From Natrarchaeobius chitinivorans (GTDB lineage: Archaea; Halobacteriota; Halobacteria; Halobacteriales; Natrialbaceae), in contig NZ_REGA01000007.1 of NCBI RefSeq assembly GCF_003841505.1, forward strand, positions 1-64,000: a stretch of 64,000 nucleotides of DNA, written 5' to 3'. Shown in pieces: positions 7,971 through 16,900 of the stretch. A program made the position numbers and the translations under genes. The notes below the pieces were generated by a model. It ran no database searches, was not told where the DNA came from, and was given only the letters and a program-made list of their open reading frames with translations. How positions within the stretch are numbered: the stretch's first letter is position 1; each line of letters begins with the position of its first letter.

Positions 7971-10838
7971 CTACACAGCCAATTCGGCGAGTTCAGCCTT
8001 GGACAGCGGATTAACCATGACTCGGTCGTTGTCAGCAGTGTAGAATATCGATGCCATCACGGTGCGATCACTGTACCACTCCTCGAGGACGTGGTAGTAG
8101 ACGCTGAGCTGGATTCGATACTCTGACTCGGCGTGACGGCCGAGATCAGTCTTGAAGTCGATAATCTCGACGGTATCGTCGGTCACGTGAACCAGGTCGA
8201 TAACCCCGGACAGTGTAACCTGTGTACCGTCAACCTCGAGCGGGAGGTACGCTCGCTCCTCGACCAGTAGCTCACCAGATAGTCCATCGAGGAACGTTTT
8301 GACGTGTCGTTCGTCGTCACTGGTGGGTGTAACCTCTTCACCGAGAGCGTAGTTTTCGGCGAACTCGTGTACGTGAGACCCGAAGTCCATTCCTCTCCCA
8401 TCGGAGACGTCCTCGTAAACGCTGTCGTCCATGAGCGAGTGTGGCGAATAGCCACGCGGTCCTGCCGGGGCTGGAATGTCGACGCTGAACGCCGTCTGCG
8501 TTTCCACGTCCACGTCGACGGACGAAACAGTCGGCTCGAGTTCGTCGATTTTGACTGGCAATTCCTCGAGGAACGTATTCGGCTCCTCTCCCGCCGCAAA
8601 CAACAGATGGTCTTCGGCGCGAGTCATCGCGACGTAGAGGAGGCGGCGTTCTTCGTCGTACTCGGTCGGCTGGCACAGTCGGAGGACGTCGGCTCGCCAG
8701 TTGTCGTAGACGTGTGGCTCACCGTGGGCGTCGGCGTAGCACTTCCGCTGACGGAGACCGATCGGCTCGTCGTACGTGATCGTTCCGCCGGACCCCCCGG
8801 AAGGTGGGAATTTGCCACTGTTCATATTCCCGAGAATCACGATCGGATGCTCGAGTCCCTTCACCGAGTGGATCGTCTGTACGGTGACCGAATCGGAGCC
8901 GGCAGCGGCCTCCACTTCCTGGGTATAGCCGTTGTCGACACCGTGTTCGATGATCCGGATCAGGTCGCCCCGCGTCATCGTCGTCGAGCGGTGGATCGAC
9001 TGGATCGTCGTGAGGACGACGTCCGCCGTCGACCCGTCGTATCCGTAGCGGTCGAACACACGCCGAGCAACGGCCGTGTGGGTCTCGAGTGCTGTGAGTT
9101 CGGAACGAAACGCATCCATTTCACTCGGATAGGCGTCGTGTTCGAGGACGTACTCGATCTCGTCGAGCGTGTAGCCGGCGCGCTCCAGTACGACCGCCCA
9201 CCCTCGTTCGGCCTCCGAGTTGGCCTCGAGGATCCGTAACCAGGCGAGCACCAGTTTCGCCTGATCAGTTCGGAAGAGTTCGATCCCTCCCTCGTACGCC
9301 ATCGGGAAGTCGAACGTCTCGGCGGTCGCGAGCAAGTCCCGCCCGAAATCGCGAGTTCGGGTGAGTACTGCGATATCGCCGTACGTCGGCGCTCGAAGTT
9401 CGCCGTCTTCTTCGACCGCATATTCGTCGTTGCCGACGATTTCCTGGATCTTTGTGAGGATCGCCTCGTGTTCGTCGGCGTGCTGGAACGCCTCGATTTG
9501 TGAGTGATCGTGGTCGGTGTTCGAAAACAGTGACACGATCCGCTCGAGAATCGACTTCTGGTCGATCGACTCGCGACTACTGCCCGGTGCTACGAGCGCG
9601 TGCTCGGAGAAGTCGAGGATCGACTGCGTCGAGCGATAGTTCTGCTCGAGTTCGATCGTGGTGACGGGTTCGAGCGGGAACGACACTCGCTCGGCATCGT
9701 CGTTCAGTTCGCCGGCAAAGCGCTGCAATCGAGCGTCGAACTCGGCGATGTTCTCGATCGCCGCGTACTGAAACGAGTAGATGCTCTGTTTCCAGTCACC
9801 GACAACGCAGAAATTGTCGGTTCCCGAGAGCAGCAGTGCGAGTTTGAACTGAATCTCGCTCGAGTCCTGAAACTCGTCGATCATCACGTACTCGAACTCC
9901 AGTGATTCGCGAAGGTCGCCGTCCTCACAACACAGGACGAACGCGAAGAGCTGAAGGAACGAGAAGTTCAGATAGTTCCGCCCGAGTGCGAACTCGAGGT
10001 ATTTAAAGTAGACGTCGTGGACGAACTCCACGAGATGATCGCGATCCTCGGTGAAGACCAGTCGAGCGACGTCTTCGGGGACCGACTTCGAGCCGTACTC
10101 ACCACGGAGTTCTCCTCGGTCGGGTGCATCCGGCAGATAGCACTTGTTCTTGCCATATCGGCCGAGACTCGAACGGAGTTTCGACTGTTTGTTGCCATCG
10201 TTTCGCGGCCGGTTCAGCTCGTCGAAGGTAGCTTTGAACGCCTCGAAGTCGCCCTCGAGTACGTCTCTGGAGTTGCGGTACCAGCCGTCTGCAGTCGGAA
10301 AGATGCCCTTCGAGGCGAGATTGTTGATGAGACTGAGCAGTTCCGTCGGATCCGAGAGGCAGCGAAGCAGGTCGTCGTATTCGTCGTGATCATCGCTAAA
10401 TCGGTCGACGAACTCGTGGAAGTACTCCCGTTCGATCGTCTCGTTCTCGAGGACCTGCGTCGAGCCGGTGATCGCGTCGTCGATACCGAGATACGAAGGG
10501 GCGTGAAAGCCGTGCTGGTCGAGAATATCGTTACACAGGCTGTGGAAGGTCTGAATCGGAGCGTCGTTTAGCGCCCGCATATCGTAGTCGCAGCTGGCGA
10601 CGATTCGATCTTTCATCTCCGACGCCGCATTGCGTGTGAACGTGATCAACAGGACGTCGTCGGGGTCGACGTCGTCCTGATCGACGATGTTCGCATACCG
10701 ATGGGTCACCGTGAACGTCTTGCCGGTCCCGGCGCCGGCGTCGACGAGGTACAGTCCGTCTGTGTTCTCGATGAGTCGTTGCTGACGTTCGTTCGGTGAC
10801 AGCCCCTCGTCCAGTGACGCGTCGGACGACGATGTCAT
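7971..10838 (-). CDS. AddA-like UvrD-family helicase with C-terminal nuclease domain
   Basis: The 955-residue protein begins with a UvrD/Rep-type helicase core. Walker A is AGAGTGKT near residue 35, Walker B is MIDEFQDSS near 318, EQNYRST and the C-terminal helicase motifs (TIHSVKGLEHPIVILGN, LLYVAMTRAEDHL) follow. The end is a PD-(D/E)XK nuclease: GSHVHEFAENY, then GVIDLVHV...VEIIDFKTD near 880-896. This is the plan of AddA and RecB, enzymes that resect double-strand breaks, though it is shorter than bacterial AddA (about 1200). It overlaps the AddB-like gene upstream by 4 bp (10835-10838), which argues for one complex. Both lie tail to tail with orc1, inside the repeat-bracketed module. A role in processing replication-linked ends is inferred. 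Confidence 0.85.
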   Translation of the reverse strand: MTSSSDASLDEGLSPNERQQRLIENTDGLYLVDAGAGTGKTFTVTHRYANIVDQDDVDPDDVLLITFTRNAASEMKDRIVASCDYDMRALNDAPIQTFHSLCNDILDQHGFHAPSYLGIDDAITGSTQVLENETIEREYFHEFVDRFSDDHDEYDDLLRCLSDPTELLSLINNLASKGIFPTADGWYRNSRDVLEGDFEAFKATFDELNRPRNDGNKQSKLRSSLGRYGKNKCYLPDAPDRGELRGEYGSKSVPEDVARLVFTEDRDHLVEFVHDVYFKYLEFALGRNYLNFSFLQLFAFVLCCEDGDLRESLEFEYVMIDEFQDSSEIQFKLALLLSGTDNFCVVGDWKQSIYSFQYAAIENIAEFDARLQRFAGELNDDAERVSFPLEPVTTIELEQNYRSTQSILDFSEHALVAPGSSRESIDQKSILERIVSLFSNTDHDHSQIEAFQHADEHEAILTKIQEIVGNDEYAVEEDGELRAPTYGDIAVLTRTRDFGRDLLATAETFDFPMAYEGGIELFRTDQAKLVLAWLRILEANSEAERGWAVVLERAGYTLDEIEYVLEHDAYPSEMDAFRSELTALETHTAVARRVFDRYGYDGSTADVVLTTIQSIHRSTTMTRGDLIRIIEHGVDNGYTQEVEAAAGSDSVTVQTIHSVKGLEHPIVILGNMNSGKFPPSGGSGGTITYDEPIGLRQRKCYADAHGEPHVYDNWRADVLRLCQPTEYDEERRLLYVAMTRAEDHLLFAAGEEPNTFLEELPVKIDELEPTVSSVDVDVETQTAFSVDIPAPAGPRGYSPHSLMDDSVYEDVSDGRGMDFGSHVHEFAENYALGEEVTPTSDDERHVKTFLDGLSGELLVEERAYLPLEVDGTQVTLSGVIDLVHVTDDTVEIIDFKTDLGRHAESEYRIQLSVYYHVLEEWYSDRTVMASIFYTADNDRVMVNPLSKAELAELAV

Positions 10839-13501
10839 CGACTCACCTCCGGTTTCCGCTCTGTGGCTGAAGTCGCAGAATCAGTCTGTGCGTCGTCTCG
10901 AGCGGATCGCGAGTCGGTGAGCAGCATATCGCGGTTGTTCACGTAGCGGTAGTTCGGCTCGCCGGCGCGGCCGGCGACGGGAAAGCGATCCTCGCCGCGG
11001 CGGTAGCGGTTCAACTCCGCGAGTTGCTCGTCGATGAACCGTTCGAAGTTGTCGAGATCTTCGACGAAATAGCCTTCCGTCCGATAGCCACAGAGATGTC
11101 TAAATGCCTGTACGCAGCCGTTTTTGACATACTTGTAGTCGCCGACGTCGTCGATCATTCGCTCGACGAGTGCCTCGCCGAACGGTGAGGCCGCCATCTC
11201 GTCTGCATCCCTCGTTCTGGGAATCTCGTGGGAATCGAACACCGTCAGATACGTTTCGTAGCAGGTCTTCGAGAACGTCTTATTGCAGTCGTTAGCGGCG
11301 TCTTCGCAGAGTGCATCGAAGACCGACCGGGACTGAACGAACTCGTCGAACGCGATTGGGTGGTAGGTCACCGTCGTGAGACAATCCTCGAGAGAGGCGT
11401 CTCCGCTGACGACATCGTCGATCGTCTCGAGGAAGTGGAAAAACGTAAACGCCAGTCGCTCGTCGGGCTGTTGGTGTCGCCAGTAGGTGAGATAGAGTAC
11501 CGCCTGGAAGTTTGGCCTGTCGCTCGGCGTCTCAATTGAGGCGTGTTTCGTGACTTGGGATGCAGTGTTCCTGCGTCCGCTCTTGAAATCGACCAGCTGC
11601 GTCGGCGACTGGACGAGGTCGATTTTTCCGTTGAGTCCCAGGCTCTCGTCTTCGAACCAGCGTTCAGTGACCGGTGAATCGACCGTTCGATCGAAGTACT
11701 CCGCGAAGAAGTTTCGTCCCCAGCCGCTCGAGGGGGTCAGGAACGTCGTATCGGATGGTGCGTGTTCGTCGAGGTACTCACAGATCGTCTCGAGTCCGAT
11801 TCGGTATCGCGTTCGGCGCGTCTCGATATCGACGTTCCGGTGGAACGCACGCGTCTCCTCGATCATGACCTCGACGACCTCCTCGAGGCGATCATCGTCG
11901 ACAGCCTCGGGATGATTCACGACGAATTCGGCGAAGTCGTGGAAGAGGTTCCCCTCGGCGAAGTAGTGTTTATCGGGCGTCTCGACGAGTCGCCCGAAAA
12001 AGTAGTCTCGTGGGGAGTTCGCGTACGCGTTGAGACTCGACTGACTGATCGTCTCGACAGATTTGGGTTCGACGTCCGCGGTAAGTGGTTCTGTCTCGAA
12101 TCCGTTGTCGACCGTTCGATCCGGGCGCGTGTGGCGAATCGACTCGAGGTCGCTGAAGCGCTCGAAGTCGGTCTCGAGAAGATCCTCGAAGTACAGACAC
12201 GGCGTGACGGGCGAGCCGCCGGCTGAATCCTGAACCAAATAGTACTGGTCGACGCCACTTTGGAGGAGCGACTGGAACCCCTCGATGTTTCGCTCGTACT
12301 CCTCGTCGCGATCGACCCATGGGCGGTTCGGCGAGTCGTGTGTCCAGCGTTCGTCGAGACCCAGATAGAAGACGACCGGTCGGTCAACGAACGAAGCCGA
12401 TTTTGCATCCGCCAGCAAGACCCCCTCGTTGTCCCGGTCGATCGGGACGTCGTAGGTCTCGAGATAGAACGTAAGCTGATCGATCGCCTTCGGAGTCATC
12501 GATTCTTCGAGCACGTCCAGATTCTCGAGTTCGTCGCGAAACGCCTCGAGCGTTCGTCCCGTTCGATCTTCGTATGCGTTCAACGCCTCCGCAAACGTGA
12601 GTTCGTTCGCCCGACTGGTGAACTCCTGGAGCCAGTCGACTTCCGAGTCGTCGACGTCGGAGAGACACTTCTCGTCGTGTTCGACGGATACCGTCGCACC
12701 GAGACACGTGAGCAACGGCTTGACGGACCGGACACGGGTATCGGAGCCAGCAGTCGTACAGCGGAGCAACTGGACGAACGCGCGGTGGTCGCGCTGGTCC
12801 ATGAATCCAGGGCCGCCGTAGTATGGAATCCCTGCGGTCTCGAGTGCCGATTCGACGAGCGGCGAGTACTCGCTCCCAGCGTCGAGCACGATCGCGATGT
12901 CAGTTGCGTTTTCACGCGTCACGGAATCGAGTACCGCGTCGACGATAGCCGCCGGTGACTCGAAGATTCTGAACGGCGGCATTTCGACGGGGGTGTCGGT
13001 GAATCGGTCAATCGAATCGTACTCCGTGGGAAGAATCGAACGCTCGAGGTTCGTCAGTTGGCGTTCGCCGACGACCGCGATCGACTCGTCTGAACCGACG
13101 TCGATCTCATAGTCTGCAAGAAGACGCGAGGACGTCTGCAGCGAGTCGATGATATCGACGACCGTCCGTGTCGCCGGCGTATCGAACGCCTCGTACTCGA
13201 AGATTCCGTCAGCGGTTCCTTCGTATTCCCAACACTGGAGGACGTTCCCGACCGTGTAGGCGATCTGCTTCCAGCTCAACTCGGTCTCGTCGATCACCTC
13301 GAGAAATGCGGTTCGGTCCTCTGCAGTTTCTCGTCGTCTCGTTGCGAGCCGTCGGGGTGTGATCGCGAACGGGCCAAAATGTGATCGCTCGAGGCGCCGG
13401 TTGAGAGCATCCGCGAGCGGTGAGTCGGGAACGATCACGAGGTCGTAATCGGTGACCTCCTGATACAGCCGATCGATCGATTTCGACTGCTTGAATAACA
13501 C
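10835..13501 (-). CDS. AddB-like nuclease subunit (PD-(D/E)XK)
   Basis: The GTG at 13501 opens 888 residues. The N-terminal half is a degenerate helicase-like fold without a clear Walker A, as in AddB partners. The C-terminal part has a nuclease domain: YFAEGNLFHDFAEFVVNHPE, then GLNGKIDLVQSPTQLVDFKSGRR near residue 625-645, giving the D...DFK signature. Several cysteines flank this domain (CEDAANDCNKTFSKTC, CVQAFRHLC). They could include the iron-sulfur cluster ligands known in AddB, though the exact spacing differs from what I remember. The ATG of the AddA-like gene overlaps its stop. Together they probably form a two-nuclease resection enzyme. Upstream lies the second direct-repeat copy. 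Confidence 0.78.
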   Translation of the reverse strand: MLFKQSKSIDRLYQEVTDYDLVIVPDSPLADALNRRLERSHFGPFAITPRRLATRRRETAEDRTAFLEVIDETELSWKQIAYTVGNVLQCWEYEGTADGIFEYEAFDTPATRTVVDIIDSLQTSSRLLADYEIDVGSDESIAVVGERQLTNLERSILPTEYDSIDRFTDTPVEMPPFRIFESPAAIVDAVLDSVTRENATDIAIVLDAGSEYSPLVESALETAGIPYYGGPGFMDQRDHRAFVQLLRCTTAGSDTRVRSVKPLLTCLGATVSVEHDEKCLSDVDDSEVDWLQEFTSRANELTFAEALNAYEDRTGRTLEAFRDELENLDVLEESMTPKAIDQLTFYLETYDVPIDRDNEGVLLADAKSASFVDRPVVFYLGLDERWTHDSPNRPWVDRDEEYERNIEGFQSLLQSGVDQYYLVQDSAGGSPVTPCLYFEDLLETDFERFSDLESIRHTRPDRTVDNGFETEPLTADVEPKSVETISQSSLNAYANSPRDYFFGRLVETPDKHYFAEGNLFHDFAEFVVNHPEAVDDDRLEEVVEVMIEETRAFHRNVDIETRRTRYRIGLETICEYLDEHAPSDTTFLTPSSGWGRNFFAEYFDRTVDSPVTERWFEDESLGLNGKIDLVQSPTQLVDFKSGRRNTASQVTKHASIETPSDRPNFQAVLYLTYWRHQQPDERLAFTFFHFLETIDDVVSGDASLEDCLTTVTYHPIAFDEFVQSRSVFDALCEDAANDCNKTFSKTCYETYLTVFDSHEIPRTRDADEMAASPFGEALVERMIDDVGDYKYVKNGCVQAFRHLCGYRTEGYFVEDLDNFERFIDEQLAELNRYRRGEDRFPVAGRAGEPNYRYVNNRDMLLTDSRSARDDAQTDSATSATERKPEVSR

Positions 13502-13539
13502 GATGCATAGCGGGTTGAATTACTAGACAATAAGTTTGT

Positions 13540-13692
13540 ATGTCAGCTGTTGCAGATTGTCCCCTCTGTATACAGCCGACATCGTGCTGGCAAACGAGAA
13601 TCTGGGCATCGATCGATGCGACCCTTTCCGCACTCGAGAAGTTCCACAGAGTAGAAGAGGAAGCAGCCATCAGCGAGACGTATAGTGGGTAA
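13540..13692 (+). CDS. Possible 50-residue protein (low support)
   Basis: ATG 13540 opens a 50-codon frame starting MSAVADCPLCIQPTSCW and ending in a helical, acidic stretch. It has three cysteines, two as CPLC. It is divergent from the AddB-like gene and stops ten bases before repeat copy B. There is no clear promoter or ribosome-binding site and no family I recognise. It may be a small zinc protein or chance. Confidence 0.28.
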   Translation: MSAVADCPLCIQPTSCWQTRIWASIDATLSALEKFHRVEEEAAISETYSG

Positions 13693-13701
13693 TCACGGCC
13701 T

Positions 13702-13998
13702 CAGAATGAGGGGGATAGTGGCACCCTCTCGAATCGCCAACAGCAGAGATACTGGAAGTGGAGGTGCTCTTGATACGACTCCAGTTACCCTACTCGGTAT
13801 TAACATTGTATTTTATGGGACAGCTCACATCGGAATTGTCTCTATTGGGGTGCTATCGGTTGTCCACACTGGTTTCTGCCGCTAACCAGAGATGAATCCT
13901 CAGAATTATTGGATACTATTAACCAACGGAAAATGGTTTTCTCAGCGTATGTTGGTTGATTTTCGATGATCGAATACACCCCGTGTGCGATATGATTT
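13702..13998. repeat. Long direct repeat, copy B (right border of origin module)
   Basis: This stretch aligns collinearly with 5792-6083 with many substitutions and small gaps. It keeps CTCTCGAATCGCCAACAGC, TTGTATTTT, GTTGTCCACACTGGTTTCTG, TTAACCAAC...GTTGGTTGA and CGAATACACCCCG. The divergence shows it is an old duplication, not a fresh insertion. Confidence 0.75.
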
Positions 13999-14073
13999 CG
14001 AAACCACTTCCGAAGATTCGAATATATTTGATATACCAGGAAACATATTGAGAGTGACCACCTATAGACAGGT

Positions 14074-14601
14074 ATGACTAGGTTCGATCCGGCACCCGCA
14101 TCCGACGATACGCAGCGACGATGGCAGACGGGAACAGATACGTTTGGTCGTATCTACGATGTCGTCCTTGGGATCACGTCTCCGACGGAGTACACCGAGA
14201 TTGCTGACCTTGCGGACTGTTCTCCAAATGCCGCGAAAAAGCATCTTGACCGGTTGGCGGAGATGGGCATCGTCCGAGCCGATCAGGACAGACGTCCAGC
14301 GACATACGAACGAAACGAGGGTTATCTCGAATGGCAGGACGCCAGTCGGATCGCAACCGATCTCCCCGTCGAAAAGATCATCAGCCGTATAGAGGACCTT
14401 GAAGCACAGCGGACGGAATACGAAGCGCGATTCGAGACAACAGACCCAACAGCTGTCAACGTGTTCGACTACGATGACCATGAAACGATTCACGAGCGGA
14501 TGACTGCAGTCAGCGAATGGCAGGGCGTAATTCGAGATATTCGACTGTACGAACTTGCACGCCAGCTCTCACAGAACGACGGGCATCTCATTCCAGCATA
14601 A
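14074..14601 (+). CDS. DUF7342-type winged-helix protein, possible antitoxin
   Basis: This 175-residue protein has an N-terminal winged helix (EYTEIADLADCSPNAAKKHLDRLAEMGIV) followed by a helical region with LEDLEAQ-type heptads. It resembles the haloarchaeal DUF7342 (ArsR-like) family of DNA-binding proteins. Its stop directly abuts the ATG of the next gene (14601/14602), a common antitoxin-toxin arrangement. The partner resembles TumE-type toxins, so this protein is likely the DNA-binding antitoxin and repressor of the pair. A TATA-like TTTGATATACC lies about 40 bases upstream. A decayed paralog is present at 25022. The toxin-antitoxin role is inferred from order and partner type. Confidence 0.6.
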   Translation: MTRFDPAPASDDTQRRWQTGTDTFGRIYDVVLGITSPTEYTEIADLADCSPNAAKKHLDRLAEMGIVRADQDRRPATYERNEGYLEWQDASRIATDLPVEKIISRIEDLEAQRTEYEARFETTDPTAVNVFDYDDHETIHERMTAVSEWQGVIRDIRLYELARQLSQNDGHLIPA

Positions 14602-15057
14602 ATGAGCCAGCCACCCGAGGATTCAGCGCCACACTCAACAGGCCCACCGGATCGACAGACTCTACGCCTGCTGGAGCGACATCTTGCATCAGATTCCCTC
14701 ATTATCGAGACCGCGTTCAATCCAGATCCCTACGAACCCCGGCTGGTTACTGGACAGCTCAACCCTGAACAATATCCTGACTCGGTGACTGCGGCCCGAC
14801 TTAACATCCGATGGTTCACAACTGGTGACTTCTCGATTCACTACGTAGAAGAACACGAGGATGGCACACTCTGGGAGTGTCGCTGGGACTGGCATTCGAA
14901 CACGCACAACACTCGATTGCACTTCCATGAGCCACCATCTGCCACCGAAGTCACTGACATCGAACTTCCATCACTCCACCCACTCGAAATATACTCGACC
15001 GTTCTTACGACAATAGCACCAGATATAAAGAATATTCTAATTTTTTATAAACCTTAA
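14602..15057 (+). CDS. TumE-like (DUF6516-type) putative toxin
   Basis: This 151-residue protein shows the pattern of the TumE/DUF6516 family. A strand-rich domain with RLNIRWFTTGDFSIHYVEEH precedes WECRWDWHSNTHNTRLHFHEPP, where histidines cluster, and a short helical end follows. Members are described as toxins paired with HTH antitoxins, and the upstream gene fits that partner. No membrane segment is seen. The 3' end runs into AT-rich DNA (TTTTTTATAAACC), which could serve as a T-rich terminator. Family assignment is by pattern only; a general ligand-binding role is possible. Confidence 0.5.
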   Translation: MSQPPEDSAPHSTGPPDRQTLRLLERHLASDSLIIETAFNPDPYEPRLVTGQLNPEQYPDSVTAARLNIRWFTTGDFSIHYVEEHEDGTLWECRWDWHSNTHNTRLHFHEPPSATEVTDIELPSLHPLEIYSTVLTTIAPDIKNILIFYKP

Positions 15058-15140
15058 CTTGATCAATTGCCGTTCTTGTAGGCGGTCCAACAATTGAAAC
15101 AACAACTACCCTTATCAAGGACGCATGCGTTGGTGTATGC

Positions 15141-15368
15141 ATGAGCACTTCAATTCGACTATCAGACGAGGCAAAGTCCCGCCTGGACATCTTCAAACGG
15201 GAGGGTGAAAGCTACGACGACGTAATCTTCCGACTTACGTCGACTGACAAGTGGAGTGGGTTCGGAATCGCATCAGGAGATCCTGAGGAGTCTCGAGAAG
15301 GCATGGATGAGATCCGAGATGGGCTACGTGGACGGATGGATCAGCACGTCGAGGAGATGGATCAGTGA
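15141..15368 (+). CDS. vapB: VapB-type antitoxin
   Basis: This 75-residue protein starts MSTSIRLSDEAKSRLDIFKR, a ribbon-helix-helix or AbrB-like N-terminus found in haloarchaeal VapB antitoxins (DUF7557 type). It ends with a charged tail that would wrap the toxin. Its TGA overlaps the GTG of the PIN-domain gene (GTGA at 15365-15368), typical for antitoxin-first operons. It should bind the operon promoter and neutralise VapC. The short upstream gap (15058-15140) holds AT-rich promoter-like DNA. The antitoxin call rests mainly on the VapC partner. Confidence 0.8.
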   Translation: MSTSIRLSDEAKSRLDIFKREGESYDDVIFRLTSTDKWSGFGIASGDPEESREGMDEIRDGLRGRMDQHVEEMDQ

Positions 15369-15781
15369 CGTTAATCGTCCTCGACAATAATCTTTTGAGC
15401 GATTATCTCAATGGAACAGACGACGCCAGAGAGTTCCTTGAGGAGTATGATCGATATAGGTGGGGAGTCCCATCTATCGTACTATTCGAAGCGCTCATGG
15501 GCTCACTCTATGGACATATAGATGCCGCTCCAGACGAAATTAACCACGCAGTCGCGACGTCGATGGATGTCCTCACAACGACACAGCGGACTGCAACCGA
15601 AGCTCATGACTTGCAATCAGAACTCCACGATCGAGGAGCACCAGTCGATCAGCTCGATGCACTGATTGCTGCCTCTGCCTTAGAACATGGTGGGAGGTTT
15701 GCGACAGCTGAGAAGCAGTTCTGGACAAAGGATGTCCAAGAAGTACTACCTGTAGAGGAGTACAATCCGCACCGAGTGTAA
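15365..15781 (+). CDS. vapC: VapC toxin, PIN-domain ribonuclease
   Basis: The 138-residue protein has the PIN fold acidic residues in order: D7 in IVLDNNLLSDYL, the glutamate of VLFEALMG near 40, and D98 with the following region (DQLDALIAASALEHGG). VapC proteins cut RNA, mostly tRNA or rRNA, when the antitoxin is lost. The start is GTG 15365, overlapping vapB. Length and motif order are normal, so it should be active. Being close to the replication origin and following another toxin-like pair, it probably helps keep this replicon in the population. The RNA target cannot be read from the sequence. Confidence 0.87.
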   Translation: MTLIVLDNNLLSDYLNGTDDAREFLEEYDRYRWGVPSIVLFEALMGSLYGHIDAAPDEINHAVATSMDVLTTTQRTATEAHDLQSELHDRGAPVDQLDALIAASALEHGGRFATAEKQFWTKDVQEVLPVEEYNPHRV

Positions 15782-15880
15782 TCTCCCAACGATTCACCGA
15801 CTTGATACAGAGGTGATTTTCACAGAGACGGTTTTATTGAGTCAAATAACTTGACTGGGCTAACTCACAATCCCTGTCAG

Positions 15881-16900
15881 TCAGGTTATTTTCTCGAATG
15901 CTAGTTCGCCAGCAGAGTACGTGTAACTCTTGATTTCGTTTTCTTCACAGTGTTCTGCAAGTTTCGATGGCCACACGCCCTCGTCGTCGAAGTCGCCGAG
16001 ATACGCAACGGTGACCGAATCTTCGTCGTCATTACCGCGTTCGACCACAACAGCCGTGTTCGGGTCGTTGTGACTGGTTTTGATGACGCGGTCACCCGGA
16101 ACATACGGGTTGTCGGCGAACTCGAGGTTTTCGTGTTTGTAGGTCCAGAGTTTGATTTCGGTGTCGACACAGTAGGATGCGAGTATCCCAGGGTGGTACT
16201 CGCGCCAGTCTGCGGGCCCTTTGTCGAGTGTGCTAGGGAATGCTACGCGAACGGCCTCGCCGTCTAGTTCCTGTCCGAAGGCACCGGTATTCTTCTCTGG
16301 CGGCATCACCTCGATGACGACGCCGACTGACGCGTCATCGTCACCCGTTTTAATCACACGGTCGCCGGGCTTGAACGGGTTCTCCGGTTTCTGATTCATG
16401 TATGCCGTGTTCGGCCCCAGCTCCTGTAACTCGTTCATCGGCCGCGCGGCGAGATGGGCTAGTTTTTCCGGTTCATCACCCGAGTACGTTGCTTGGGTCT
16501 TCACTTTCGACTTGAGCGTTTCAGTGCGTTCCCACCCTATCAGGATCAGTGCATCCTCGTTGTCCCGATGCCAGACCATCACGATGATATCGTCGTCGGG
16601 GTCGTTCTCCAACAGGTTCGCGGGGCGAAACGCCGAGACGTCCCTCGACGTCTTCACGTCCACTTCGTAGCCGAATACTTCGAAATCGTGCCCGGAGAAA
16701 CTCTCGGGATTACACCGCCGAATTGCTTCTTCGTTCTCCCACTCCCACATCTCGATCGGAAGGTACTCCCGGCAGAATTGCTCGAACGCAAGCTCACCGA
16801 GATTCCCAATTCGCTTCACGTCAATATCGTCCGCACCTTGAATGACCGCCTGGTGATTCGCTCGCTCTCGGTCGATCTCGTCCGGCGAATATAGATACAT
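15881..16900 (-). CDS. PD-(D/E)XK nuclease-like protein with duplicated C-terminal domain
   Basis: The start is set at ATG 16900, giving 339 residues; a TTG further upstream is possible. Residues 28-90 show a restriction-nuclease-like core: GNLGELAFEQF (E36), SFSGHDFEVFGYEVDVKTSRD with D72 and the D81-V-K83 pair. After a linker come two copies of an ~80-residue unit, at about 174-257 and 264-336. Each begins NPF/YVPGDRVIKT and ends IK-W/Y-TY. The units look like small beta domains and may bind DNA or protein. The gene stands alone, convergent with VapC, without a methylase. It could be a single-protein restriction or modification-dependent nuclease, or a repair enzyme. No named family is recalled. 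Confidence 0.6.
   Translation of the reverse strand: MYLYSPDEIDRERANHQAVIQGADDIDVKRIGNLGELAFEQFCREYLPIEMWEWENEEAIRRCNPESFSGHDFEVFGYEVDVKTSRDVSAFRPANLLENDPDDDIIVMVWHRDNEDALILIGWERTETLKSKVKTQATYSGDEPEKLAHLAARPMNELQELGPNTAYMNQKPENPFKPGDRVIKTGDDDASVGVVIEVMPPEKNTGAFGQELDGEAVRVAFPSTLDKGPADWREYHPGILASYCVDTEIKLWTYKHENLEFADNPYVPGDRVIKTSHNDPNTAVVVERGNDDEDSVTVAYLGDFDDEGVWPSKLAEHCEENEIKSYTYSAGELAFEKIT

Noticed and set aside
8304-9239. 311-codon open frame on the + strand inside the AddA-like gene
   Set aside because: It is an antisense frame created by high-GC codon bias. The reverse-strand protein has full helicase and nuclease motifs, while this one shows none.
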